Positions 10,122 through 17,776 of a DNA stretch of 64,000 nt are shown in pieces. Made by a program: the position numbers and the translations under genes. Under the pieces are notes generated by a model. That model was not told where the DNA came from. It saw nothing but the letters and a program-made list of their open reading frames with translations, and did no database searches. Every line of letters starts with the position of its first letter. Position 1 is the first letter of the stretch. Source of the DNA: Flammeovirgaceae bacterium UBA1842 (GTDB taxonomy: Bacteria > Bacteroidota > Bacteroidia > Cytophagales > Cyclobacteriaceae); NCBI GenBank assembly GCA_002338655.1, contig DDIU01000053.1:98410-162409 (forward strand). Reading direction: 5' to 3'.

Positions 10122-10286
10122 TTCGAGGGATTGATACATCCGAAAATAGACTTTTGCCCTGATATCATAGTTTAAAGGCACTATCCTGCCATACAGGAGG
10201 GGTTATAATAAGATTTTTATTTCGATTATATTCAATCGCATCCCTTTAATTCATAATTGCATAACAATAGGGTCACGATAACATAA

Positions 10287-10318
10287 TTTGGAAAGTGATG
10301 TGATGAAGCTTATCTTTG
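10287..10318 (+). promoter_or_regulatory. Complete Bacteroidota promoter upstream of small RNA
   Basis: TTTG at 10287-10290 and TATCTTTG at 10311-10318 are separated by exactly 20 bases, the ideal arrangement TTTG-N19-21-TAnnTTTG for the Bacteroidota primary sigma factor. It is the best promoter match I found in the window, and no protein gene follows it on this strand before a terminator. Confidence 0.75.
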
Positions 10319-10322
10319 TGTC

Positions 10323-10438
10323 AGAAAACAATGAGAGAAGGCTCATTGCAAAGTGAAGCGGCATTGGCCAAGAAAAAAAGCAGAGTGTCGCAACAGGGAA
10401 TATCACCCGAAGCAGCTGGAAACTATCCAGCTTTTTTT
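10323..10438 (+). ncRNA. Candidate small RNA, about 115 nt, family unknown
   Basis: Transcription from the promoter at 10287-10318 should start near 10323-10326 and stop at the terminator at 10414-10438. The RNA would open with a perfect 7-bp hairpin (CAATGAG / CTCATTG, 10329-10348) whose loop is AGAAGG, then an A-rich single-stranded stretch near 10369-10379, a small GGG/CCC hairpin (about 10396-10408), then the terminator stem. I do not recognise the family; it does not fit SRP RNA or tmRNA. A 47-codon frame from ATG 10331 runs through the terminator and would lack its stop codon in the RNA, so a noncoding role is preferred. Confidence 0.55.
10414..10438 (+). terminator. Rho-independent terminator of candidate small RNA
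   Basis: Stem AGCTGGA / TCCAGCT (10414-10420 with 10426-10432), loop AACTA, followed by seven T. The gene on its right is on the other strand, so this serves a plus-strand RNA starting in the spacer or read-through from the helicase. Confidence 0.85.
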
Positions 10439-10457
10439 GTGCCCAAAATATGCTGTA

Positions 10458-10697
10458 TTAATTATCCAATCGGGTAACGATATCTTCAATGCTGAGCATG
10501 AGTTCCTCCCGGTCGGCCGCTGATAGTAAGTATTTCCTTTCTAGCAATCTAATTGACATTTCATCCATAATAAAATGACTTCTCAGGAATGACAATTTAG
10601 CCTCAAATGATTCAAGGTTTTTGTATTTGTTACGTTCTGTAGGGGAGTCCATTATAAGTTCAACCTTGCTAATAAAACGATCAGAAATCTGGGCCAT
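10458..10697 (-). CDS. Hypothetical small protein
   Basis: A 79-residue predicted cytoplasmic, helical, charged protein (ISDRFISKVELIMDSPTERN at the start, EELMLSIEDIVTRLDN at the end). No signal peptide, membrane segment or metal motif is visible. I do not recognise the family. Its convergent end is 19 bases from the terminator of the candidate small RNA, and it is about 108 bases from the M20 peptidase stop. Composition is protein-like (balanced charges, no low complexity), so I keep it as a gene. Confidence 0.6.
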   Translation of the reverse strand: MAQISDRFISKVELIMDSPTERNKYKNLESFEAKLSFLRSHFIMDEMSIRLLERKYLLSAADREELMLSIEDIVTRLDN

Positions 10698-10805
10698 AGA
10701 CTAGAATAAAATCTTAATCATGCAATATATTAATTCTTGTATTAACAGTTATCAATACCGGAAAATATTCCCGAAAATTTTTTGAAATCTAAGGAATGTC
10801 CAATT

Positions 10806-12107
10806 TTATTTAGCACCTTTTCTTGAAATCCTATACATGAGTAAGGCGGCTCTTTTTGCCTGAACTGCCAACATGTTCAAATGACCCGTTTCATTTACAG
10901 TATGGTCATCTGCGCCACTCAAGCCAAGGCCATCGACTGCCATATCCACATAGTTGGCTGTGAAGGAAACATCGGCTGCACCAGCATTGCGTGGGTTGAC
11001 GGCTTCTACCGGGCCATAACCTAATTGCTCGCTTATTTGGCTATATATTCTCAACAGTAATTTATTGCCTTCTGTACTGGCCATAGGTGGGTATCCGCCA
11101 GAACCAAAAGTAAGTGTAGCATTAGTCCCGGGGTAATTTTCTGAGACTATCTTTTGCATCACTTGTTTGGCCTTCTCCAGTTGTGTTCCTGATACTGCTC
11201 GTATGTCGCCCTTCACAGTTACATCTTGAGCTACAACATTACTTTTCCCATAGGCCGACCCTCCATTTTTTTCTGGCTCATGATTAACGGCAGTACCACC
11301 TAAAATGAACCCAGGATTGAATGTCAAGTTCTCCTCCGTAGCTAATTGCTCATAGAAAGCATTGAGAATTCTTGATGCCTCATAAATTGCTCCAGTCCCT
11401 ACTTTCTCTGTAAATATCTGTGAGGAATGAGCGGCATTTCCAGATACTTTGAGTTCCCAACCCAACGCACCTCTTCTGGAAGTAACAATTGTTTTCGGAT
11501 TGCCATCGGCATTTTCAAATCCAAGCGCAATATCCGCTCTGTCAGCTGCTTCAACCAAGGCTTTTTTTGACAGATCCAATGGGGAGCCACTTAATTCTTC
11601 ATCACCTGTCATGACCACTTCAATACTCATTTTATCGAGTACCCCAGCCGCCTTAAGCCCTTTTAATGCGAGTAAGATGATTACATCACCACCTTTCATA
11701 TCGGCAACCCCTGGGCCCTGCATAATGGAATCATTAAGCATAGTGTAGGTCTGGAATGGGCTGTCTGGTTCAAAAACAGTATCAAGATGACCGATGAGTA
11801 ATAATTTAGGGCCTTTTATACCATTGTTTGTTGCCACCAAATGCCCAGCTCTGCCAAATGCCTCACCACTAATCATTTTGGCCTCCATGCCAAGGGCTTC
11901 AAATTCCCTTACTAACCTTTGGCCTACTTTATTAACCCCCTCAAAGTTCATAGTACCACTATTGATGTTCACGATCTCTTTTAGAAGATCAATGGAGGAA
12001 GCTTCATTGTTGTCAATTGCACTAATGATTTTCTGTTCTTCACTGGAGAGTTGAGCCTTAACCTGTGAAGTCATAAAAAGGATTATCAAAAACAAAAGTT
12101 TCTTCAT
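10806..12107 (-). CDS. Secreted M20 family zinc metallopeptidase (carboxypeptidase-like)
   Basis: A 433-residue exopeptidase of the M20 family (glutamate carboxypeptidase / ArgE / DapE type), predicted to cleave C-terminal residues or small amides with two zinc ions. After a signal peptide (MKKLLFLIILFMTSQVKA, cut before Q) come GHLDTVFE and GPGVADMKGG with the first His/Asp metal ligands, TGDEELSGS with the catalytic Glu, and a dimerisation domain at about 195-300. A C-terminal metal-ligand His is probable in DDHTVNETGH. A longer frame adds 15 residues, but the hydrophobic signal begins at ATG 12107, so that start is chosen. Located in the periplasm or outside. Confidence 0.9.
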   Translation of the reverse strand: MKKLLFLIILFMTSQVKAQLSSEEQKIISAIDNNEASSIDLLKEIVNINSGTMNFEGVNKVGQRLVREFEALGMEAKMISGEAFGRAGHLVATNNGIKGPKLLLIGHLDTVFEPDSPFQTYTMLNDSIMQGPGVADMKGGDVIILLALKGLKAAGVLDKMSIEVVMTGDEELSGSPLDLSKKALVEAADRADIALGFENADGNPKTIVTSRRGALGWELKVSGNAAHSSQIFTEKVGTGAIYEASRILNAFYEQLATEENLTFNPGFILGGTAVNHEPEKNGGSAYGKSNVVAQDVTVKGDIRAVSGTQLEKAKQVMQKIVSENYPGTNATLTFGSGGYPPMASTEGNKLLLRIYSQISEQLGYGPVEAVNPRNAGAADVSFTANYVDMAVDGLGLSGADDHTVNETGHLNMLAVQAKRAALLMYRISRKGAK

Positions 12108-12185
12108 GGATTGGAAATTAAAATAAAATAAAAAGCGCATGAATAGATTCACACGCTATTTGAAGTGATGATTTTCTATGTGGAA

Positions 12186-12455
12186 TTATTTAGTTTCGCC
12201 CTTACATTCGTCAAATTGGGTCAATGCTTTTTCTGCTGCTCTTTTGTCAGCTTCTTCCATGGTCACGCCTTCTTCTTGGGTATTATTAAATTCAATGAAC
12301 CAGGCGTCCATAGTATTGTCATAGCATTCATCTATGGGCTCATCTGTCATAAGCTCATTCAGACGCTCAGTTGGATTGCTATAATTTGTGAACATCAAAA
12401 CAAAACCAACAACTATGACCAACACAAATGAAAAGAATAGGATAGGGTATCTCAT
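12186..12455 (-). CDS. Small membrane-anchored hypothetical protein
   Basis: An 89-residue protein with one N-terminal hydrophobic segment (ILFFSFVLVIVVGFVLMF, about residues 5-22) followed by an acidic soluble part holding two cysteines (ECYDN and DECKG) and an alternating charged stretch. It is likely anchored in the inner membrane or exported, with the acidic part in the periplasm, where the cysteines could form a disulfide. I do not recognise a family. It is monocistronic, between the peptidase and the ketoacyl synthase. Confidence 0.65.
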   Translation of the reverse strand: MRYPILFFSFVLVIVVGFVLMFTNYSNPTERLNELMTDEPIDECYDNTMDAWFIEFNNTQEEGVTMEEADKRAAEKALTQFDECKGETK

Positions 12456-12607
12456 GATGATAAGTATTATTTCAGTTATACACCGCTACCATTTTATTAG
12501 TTCGCTAAAGGGAGCTAAATTATTTATGGTAAACAAGTTATCTAAGTTATACAATTAGAAGAAAAATCGAATAAAGACCGGTTAAATAATTTAAAAGATT
12601 ATTATAG

Positions 12608-13678
12608 TTATACCTTATAACAAATGGCATTAATGTTCATACCTGCTCCAACAGAAGCTAGAATGATAACGTCCCCATCGGATAATTGATGGCCATCCAA
12701 TTGTCCTCTCCGTACTAGATCAAGAAGTGTAGGCACGGTGGCTACCGAACTGTTACCCAATTTATGAATGCTCATTGGCATAATGTGGGCAGGCAATTCA
12801 GTAATGTTATAAAGCTCAAAAAATCGCTTTATTATCCCCTCATCCAATTTTTCATTGGCTTGATGAATAAATACCTTTTTGACTTCTTTAATATCCACAC
12901 CTGCTTTATCCACGCAATCCTTCATGGCCATAGGCACATGCTTAATGGCATATTCATATACTTTTCTACCATTCATTTTGATGTACCGTACCCTAGGATC
13001 GGACTCTGGAAAATTTGATTTGCCCAAATAGAGGTAGTAAGCTTCTGTTTCGCAATGGGAAACCGTACTTGATGACAATATTCCCTTGTCACCCCCATTA
13101 TCAATCGATTCGAGGATACAGGCCCCAGCACCATCAGAAAAGATCATACTGTCCCGGTCATAAGGATCTAATACACGAGAGAGGGTTTCAGCCCCTACAA
13201 TGAGACATTTCTCCGCCATTCCCGCCTTGATAAAGGCATTAGCTTGAATGACACCTTGTATCCATCCTGGGCAACCAAATAGTAAGTCATAAGCAACACA
13301 TTTTGGGTTTTTGATTCCCAATTCATGTTTTATTCTTGATGCTAATGAAGGTAAAATGTCAGTTTGCTGAGTATGTTTTACTACATCCCCAAAATTATGG
13401 GCTACTATAATTTGATCAAGACTTTCAGGATCAATCCCGGCATCTTCAATGGCCAGTTTGGAAGCCATTGTGCCTAATGTAGACGCATTTAGATCTTCAT
13501 TGGCATACCTGCGCTCTTGTATCCCCGTGATCTGCTCAAATTTTTGGATTATTTCCAGTGGGGCGGCATTGATCTTTTGCTGATTTTCCAGATAAAAATC
13601 ATTACTCGTAAAGTCACGGTTGGTTTTTACTATTTGTGGGATGTAGGAGCCTGTACCGGTGATTTTTATATTGTGCAT
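12608..13678 (-). CDS. 3-oxoacyl-ACP synthase III family protein (FabH-like)
   Basis: A 356-residue thiolase-fold condensing enzyme that joins an acyl primer to a malonyl-thioester. The catalytic triad is visible: Cys in LLFGCPGWIQG, His in FIHQANEKLDE and Asn in LGNSSVATVPTLLD. Length exceeds E. coli FabH (317) and it starts MHNIKITGTGSYIPQ, a pattern of the Bacteroidota side branch of ketoacyl synthase III rather than the housekeeping enzyme, so the substrate may be a special fatty-acid primer. It lies in a minus-strand region that also holds an acyl-CoA dehydrogenase and a radical SAM protein. Whether they share a pathway is inference. Confidence 0.88.
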   Translation of the reverse strand: MHNIKITGTGSYIPQIVKTNRDFTSNDFYLENQQKINAAPLEIIQKFEQITGIQERRYANEDLNASTLGTMASKLAIEDAGIDPESLDQIIVAHNFGDVVKHTQQTDILPSLASRIKHELGIKNPKCVAYDLLFGCPGWIQGVIQANAFIKAGMAEKCLIVGAETLSRVLDPYDRDSMIFSDGAGACILESIDNGGDKGILSSSTVSHCETEAYYLYLGKSNFPESDPRVRYIKMNGRKVYEYAIKHVPMAMKDCVDKAGVDIKEVKKVFIHQANEKLDEGIIKRFFELYNITELPAHIMPMSIHKLGNSSVATVPTLLDLVRRGQLDGHQLSDGDVIILASVGAGMNINAICYKV

Positions 13679-13928
13679 AACAAACGCTTGTTAGGTAAAA
13701 AGTGCAATTAAAAATTAAATATAAACAACCAACTTAAGCGTTTTTCATTGAAATATAAACCTTTTTGAGAGGAAAAAATGGAGGCTAGATTTTAACAATA
13801 ACTAAGATTGAATATTAACTTCAGTTATATTCTAACAAAGGCCTGATTATGAAGATTAGCCCTATGGTGACTTAGTTGATAAAAGGAAAACAGGCAAGGG
13901 GAGACCTTCAGTTTAAAACACAATAAAT

Positions 13929-14531
13929 CTACTCCTTCCTCTGAAACCTTAGGTTAAACCAGGTCCGGTCAACAAATACTTCGGTGAGTATACCATCCAC
14001 ATAGGTGTAGATATTCTGCTTGCCATTGGGTAGGAATATTTTGTATTTATGATTTCCCAATTTCTCAACACGGCAATAATCTAAAAACCGCTCGGAATAG
14101 ATTTTTTCATAGCCAATTGGTTCTGTGTAATACAATTTTACTGAGGTAAACTGTAAAAGGCTATCACTGAATATGGTGGTTTTATCTGGATACCTGAAAC
14201 AACTGTATTTGTTATTGTTCAAAACCATTGATGCGGAATCTTCCAGTTCATGATCCATATAAATTCCGGAATGACTCTTTTGGAGTATACCGTTTTCAAA
14301 TATGGCGAGGTTGTCTGTTTTTCTATTGTAGTGATTCCAAAGTACTTTAAAGTTGACCTCTGAGACTACTTTATAGGTTTCGGTGTTTCCCGATTTTACA
14401 AGTACTGTAGAAATATGCCCAATCTCCTTGCCCGCTGCAGTTATGGTATAGGTGCTTTTTTGCCCCCAAGCAATATTTAAAAATAAGACTGATGTTGTTA
14501 TGAGAAATAATGCTATCCTTACTAAAGTCAT
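13929..14531 (-). CDS. Secreted DUF6134-like protein
   Basis: A 200-residue exported protein with an N-terminal signal (LFLITTSVLFLNIAWG, cut before Q). The body is a beta-rich domain that resembles DUF6134: it contains the typical VLWNHYNRKTDNLAIFENG stretch and ends in VDRTWFNLRF. The function of the family is unknown; the fold suggests a lipid-binding or envelope barrel-like protein. It is the last gene of a likely three-gene unit (133-residue protein, DUF1456, this one), with a 34-base gap upstream. Confidence 0.75.
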   Translation of the reverse strand: MTLVRIALFLITTSVLFLNIAWGQKSTYTITAAGKEIGHISTVLVKSGNTETYKVVSEVNFKVLWNHYNRKTDNLAIFENGILQKSHSGIYMDHELEDSASMVLNNNKYSCFRYPDKTTIFSDSLLQFTSVKLYYTEPIGYEKIYSERFLDYCRVEKLGNHKYKIFLPNGKQNIYTYVDGILTEVFVDRTWFNLRFQRKE

Positions 14532-14565
14532 TTTTATACCGGGAGGATAGTTAATTGATTATTTA

Positions 14566-14802
14566 TCAAGTTGATTTTTTTGGACGTTCTCCACGAAGAT
14601 GAATGATCAGTCCATTAAGGAAGTTGCGAAGTATCTGATCTCCGGCCTCTACAAAACTGGGATGATCTTCATTTCTAAACATGTCACCAAGTGCACCTTT
14701 TGAAATTTCAAAGTCCACTTTTTTTAATATTTTTATAATATCATCATCACGCAGTTTGTGAGCTACGCGAAGTTTTTTTAAGATATCATTATTGGTTAGC
14801 AT
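14566..14802 (-). CDS. DUF1456 (YehS-like) single-repeat protein
   Basis: A 78-residue helical protein matching half of the YehS/DUF1456 family: it begins MLTNNDILKKLRVAHKLRDD, the family's N-terminal pattern of a helix with aromatic/hydrophobic spacing, and includes RNEDHPSF. YehS has two such repeats (about 150 residues); here only one is present, so it either dimerises to form the full unit or is a short relative. Function unknown. It lies 15 bases after the 133-residue gene and 34 bases before the DUF6134 gene, likely one operon. Confidence 0.75.
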   Translation of the reverse strand: MLTNNDILKKLRVAHKLRDDDIIKILKKVDFEISKGALGDMFRNEDHPSFVEAGDQILRNFLNGLIIHLRGERPKKST

Positions 14803-14817
14803 TCTGGGTATTAATTA

Positions 14818-15219
14818 TCAGTTTTCCGTACTAGTTTCGTCATCTAATTTTTCATCGGTACCTGGTTCTTCAATAATGGGATCTTCTTGTTTAATATGAA
14901 GCATAAAATGCTTGTCAAGCGTGAATTCGTAGGGAGCTTCATCGATCATTTCCAAAGCCCTTTTTGATTGTTGTAAGATCACCAGAAGATCTTTGGCTAA
15001 AGTGGAGGTCCGGATATCATTTGTAGCTTTTCCTTGAAATACGCGCATATTAAAGGCATAACCACCCTTTTCTTTAGGGTTGATGTTGTGAAACTCATGC
15101 TTTGAAAACTGATACTCTTGGGGGTCTTTTTGAGAATCAACCATAAGTCTCAATATGGCAGGACGGTACTTATTCCAGATGTAGGAATATTTGTGGATTT
15201 CGGTTGAATAATAGGCCAT
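14818..15219 (-). CDS. Conserved hypothetical protein
   Basis: A 133-residue soluble protein with no signal peptide. It starts MAYYSTEIHKYSYIWNKYRP, has an alpha/beta-like middle (GGYAFNMRVFQGKATNDIRT) and a disordered acidic C-terminal tail (EEPGTDEKLDDETSTEN). I do not recognise a named family. It is the first gene of a likely operon with the DUF1456 and DUF6134 genes; together they suggest a conserved envelope or stress-related set, but no function can be given. Confidence 0.7.
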   Translation of the reverse strand: MAYYSTEIHKYSYIWNKYRPAILRLMVDSQKDPQEYQFSKHEFHNINPKEKGGYAFNMRVFQGKATNDIRTSTLAKDLLVILQQSKRALEMIDEAPYEFTLDKHFMLHIKQEDPIIEEPGTDEKLDDETSTEN

Positions 15220-15284
15220 AAGTCAATGTTTTTAAGTGTTCGTGAAGTGGCCGAGCAATGTTATTAAAGTCAATAATGCTAACT

Positions 15285-15500
15285 TTAATAAAGCTGAATT
15301 TCCATAAAAAGTGATTCCAGCTCAGCGCGGGTTTTATTGAGCTTGTTGCCAAGTTTTGTAAGCATACTTTCTCTGTCTTCCTGTTCAAAAGCAAAATCCT
15401 CATCGCTTAGATTGGGAAATCTCCATTTGAGCATTATTTTTTGCTCTCTCCAACTTCTTAATATTGTCATTTCTTGCAAGTTAGCCATAAGCATGCACAT
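15285..15500 (-). CDS. CsbD-like small stress protein
   Basis: A 71-residue protein whose C-terminal part resembles the CsbD general-stress family: a Trp-containing start (RSWREQKIMLKWRFPNLSDE), then FAFEQEDRESMLTKLGNKLN and KTRAELESLF, mirroring the CsbD order of W-K-L-x-F-x-x-L-T/S-D-D/E, G/E-x-x-D-x-L and LGKTxxE. CsbD proteins are small, hydrophilic and stress-induced, with unknown molecular role. Several in-frame Met codons (residues 1, 3, 5 and 11) make the exact start uncertain; MANLQEMTIL at residue 5 is as likely. Confidence 0.65.
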   Translation of the reverse strand: MCMLMANLQEMTILRSWREQKIMLKWRFPNLSDEDFAFEQEDRESMLTKLGNKLNKTRAELESLFMEIQLY

Positions 15501-15556
15501 TCTATACCCAGAACGTATATTTAATAATGAATGTCAAAATTAAAATTATAACTTCA

Positions 15557-17728
15557 TTACAATATTAACAAACCATTTTGTGATAACATATGCCACGATT
15601 CAGAATTGACCAATTCATCGAAATCACCAACATTAAAACTTAACTTAACTTGTTTGAAACTTTGTAATGGATGCGTGCAGGACATCAATGTTAAATTGGT
15701 GACGAACCACTCTGCTAAAGGCCATGGCATTTCCAAAATAACATCCCCGTTTTTGTTCGTTAAGATCAGTTCTGCCAATTCAGCATTATCGCTTTTTGCC
15801 ACCAATGTTGGCTCGGGGCCAATCCACAAAACACGATGATGATCCTTATATTTGAATTCAGATGCATTAAGTATTTCACGCTCAATGTATTTTTTAGGAA
15901 TACTTGTAACGGGTACTTTATGCTCAAACCATTCCTGTAAAGGCGCATCAAAGCATACGCCATGCATATAGTTAAACAGTGACTTTCTTAGTCCTTCACC
16001 AAACAGATCATGATCTGCCCCCTCAGGGTCATCATGTTGAAGGTCGTTATTTGCGAAATCACCATCTTCCGAACCGACCTTGAATACTCCAAATGCCTTT
16101 GGGTCTAAACCCACAGGACTATGGGCAGTCATAGCGAACCGGTGCCAATAGGCGGATTGCAATACACCATTAATGAAAAGTTGACGGACCATTTCCAAAG
16201 AGTCAATTGTTTCCTGAGCAGTTTGAGTTGGAAATCCATACATCAAGTAAGCATGTACCATAATTCCCGACTGCGTAAAATTATCAGTCACTTTCGCTAC
16301 TTGTCCAACAGTCACCCCTTTCTTGATCATTTTCAAAAGCCGATCAGAGGCCACTTCAAGACCTCCTGAAACAGCAATACATCCCGATGCCTTGAGCAGT
16401 CGGCATAGGTCAGAGGTAAAGTTTTGTTCGAAGCGAATGTTTGTCCACCAAACTACCGTTAGATTCCGTTTTATAATCTCAATGGCCAAATCGCGCATGA
16501 GCGCTGGGGGAGCGGCTTCATCGACAAAATGAAATCCGTTTTCACCTGTTTGAGCAATGATTTCTTCGATACGGTCGCAAAGGATAGTGGCGGTTACTTG
16601 CTCATAACGTTTGACATAATCTAAGGAAATATCACAGAAAGTGCATTTCCCCCAGTAGCAACCGTGAGCAAGGGTCAGTTTATTCCATCGGCCATCACTC
16701 CAAAGGCGGTGCATCGGATTGGCTATTTCTATTACCGATAAGTAGTCATTTAGCTTTAAATCACTGTAGTCAGGTGTACCTACTTCCCGTTGGGCAATGT
16801 CCTTTTCCTTACTATCATTGTTATAAATAACTTTACCGTTATTTAATGAAAATGTTCTTTTGAGCTGATCAACACTTCTTTTACCATCCAAGTGTTCAAG
16901 GATATGCTTGATGGTGGCCTCACCATCGTCCAGCATAATAAAGTCAACATATTCAAATATCCGAGGGTCTTTTAGTGCCCTTAGTTCGGTATTTGGGTAT
17001 CCACCGCCCATCCAAATTTTAATCTCAGGATAATTTCTCTTGATATACTGGCCGCATTTCAATGCGCCATAAAGGTTGCCGGGAAATGGAACGGAAAGTG
17101 CGACTGATGTAGGGGTATATTTCTTTAGCTTATAATCGAGTAAATTAATCGTTATATTATCAATTATACCATCGGGTTGGTCAAGGGCCTCCTGTATAGG
17201 ATCAAATGAGGATGCTGACATTCCAAGTCGCTCGGCATAACGGCTAAATCCAAAATGGGGATCAACCACTTCGGTGATCAGGTCACCAATATCTTCCAGA
17301 TATAGTGTGGCGAAATATCGGGCTTTATCCCTAATTCCCAGGGTTCCAAAAGCCCATTGCAAATCATCAATCTGTTCAAATCTATTGGCCTCAGGTAAAT
17401 AATCACCTTCTGCTATTAGATACGCCAATGTTGGGTTTTTATCCTGTAAAAATTCGATTACGGGATTTATGGTTTCTAAATAAGATTTCCGTAACCTGAA
17501 AATCCGATCTGCATTTTCAGATAATTCAAGATCAGTGGTACTTACCACATCAAATACTTTCTGAAGCCCTGATTTAGTAAAAAGCTGCAGTATCACCTCG
17601 ATACCTAAATCGACTTGATTTGAATGAACATTTAGCGTATTTAAATACCCTTTAAGATATGCCGTGGCCGGGTAGGGGGTATTGAGTTGTGTGAAAGGTG
17701 GGGTGATAAACAGAACTCGTTGTGACAC
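15557..17728 (-). CDS. Radical SAM protein with B12-binding-like N-terminal region
   Basis: A 723-residue radical SAM enzyme. The N-terminal third has the Rossmann-like layout of the B12-binding domain (VLFITPPFTQLNTPYPATAY at the start, IWMGGGYPNTELRAL near residue 240), but I see no DxHxxG cobalamin ligand. The 4Fe-4S site is at about residue 360 (GCYWGKCTFCD), with spacing CX4CX2C rather than the usual CX3CX2C. A TIM-barrel-like region follows with HFVDEAAP and SGGLEVASD. The reaction is unknown; relatives carry out methylation, C-C bond or ring chemistry. The acyl-CoA dehydrogenase gene ends 48 bases upstream of it on the same strand, so they are probably one operon and perhaps act on the same lipid substrate (inference). 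Confidence 0.85.
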   Translation of the reverse strand: MSQRVLFITPPFTQLNTPYPATAYLKGYLNTLNVHSNQVDLGIEVILQLFTKSGLQKVFDVVSTTDLELSENADRIFRLRKSYLETINPVIEFLQDKNPTLAYLIAEGDYLPEANRFEQIDDLQWAFGTLGIRDKARYFATLYLEDIGDLITEVVDPHFGFSRYAERLGMSASSFDPIQEALDQPDGIIDNITINLLDYKLKKYTPTSVALSVPFPGNLYGALKCGQYIKRNYPEIKIWMGGGYPNTELRALKDPRIFEYVDFIMLDDGEATIKHILEHLDGKRSVDQLKRTFSLNNGKVIYNNDSKEKDIAQREVGTPDYSDLKLNDYLSVIEIANPMHRLWSDGRWNKLTLAHGCYWGKCTFCDISLDYVKRYEQVTATILCDRIEEIIAQTGENGFHFVDEAAPPALMRDLAIEIIKRNLTVVWWTNIRFEQNFTSDLCRLLKASGCIAVSGGLEVASDRLLKMIKKGVTVGQVAKVTDNFTQSGIMVHAYLMYGFPTQTAQETIDSLEMVRQLFINGVLQSAYWHRFAMTAHSPVGLDPKAFGVFKVGSEDGDFANNDLQHDDPEGADHDLFGEGLRKSLFNYMHGVCFDAPLQEWFEHKVPVTSIPKKYIEREILNASEFKYKDHHRVLWIGPEPTLVAKSDNAELAELILTNKNGDVILEMPWPLAEWFVTNLTLMSCTHPLQSFKQVKLSFNVGDFDELVNSESWHMLSQNGLLIL

Positions 17729-17776
17729 AAATAGTTATGGATGGTTGGCTCAAAGGTCGTAAAGAATTCAAGAATA

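Larger units (their letters stand above)
10122..10457. other. Intergenic region holding a candidate small RNA
   Basis: No convincing protein gene lies in this spacer. Its left half (10122-10285) shows nothing I can name apart from AT-rich sequence. Its right half contains a promoter, a structured segment and a terminator on the plus strand, listed separately as a candidate small RNA. Confidence 0.6.

Noticed and set aside
10323..10438. Signal recognition particle RNA
   Set aside because: CAGGG...GAAGCAGC resembles the SRP core only in part. The apical loop pairing does not fit and the flanks do not form the long SRP helix.
10331..10474. A 47-codon gene over the small RNA
   Set aside because: The terminator lies inside the frame, so the transcript would end before the stop codon, and its start codon is in the 5' hairpin.
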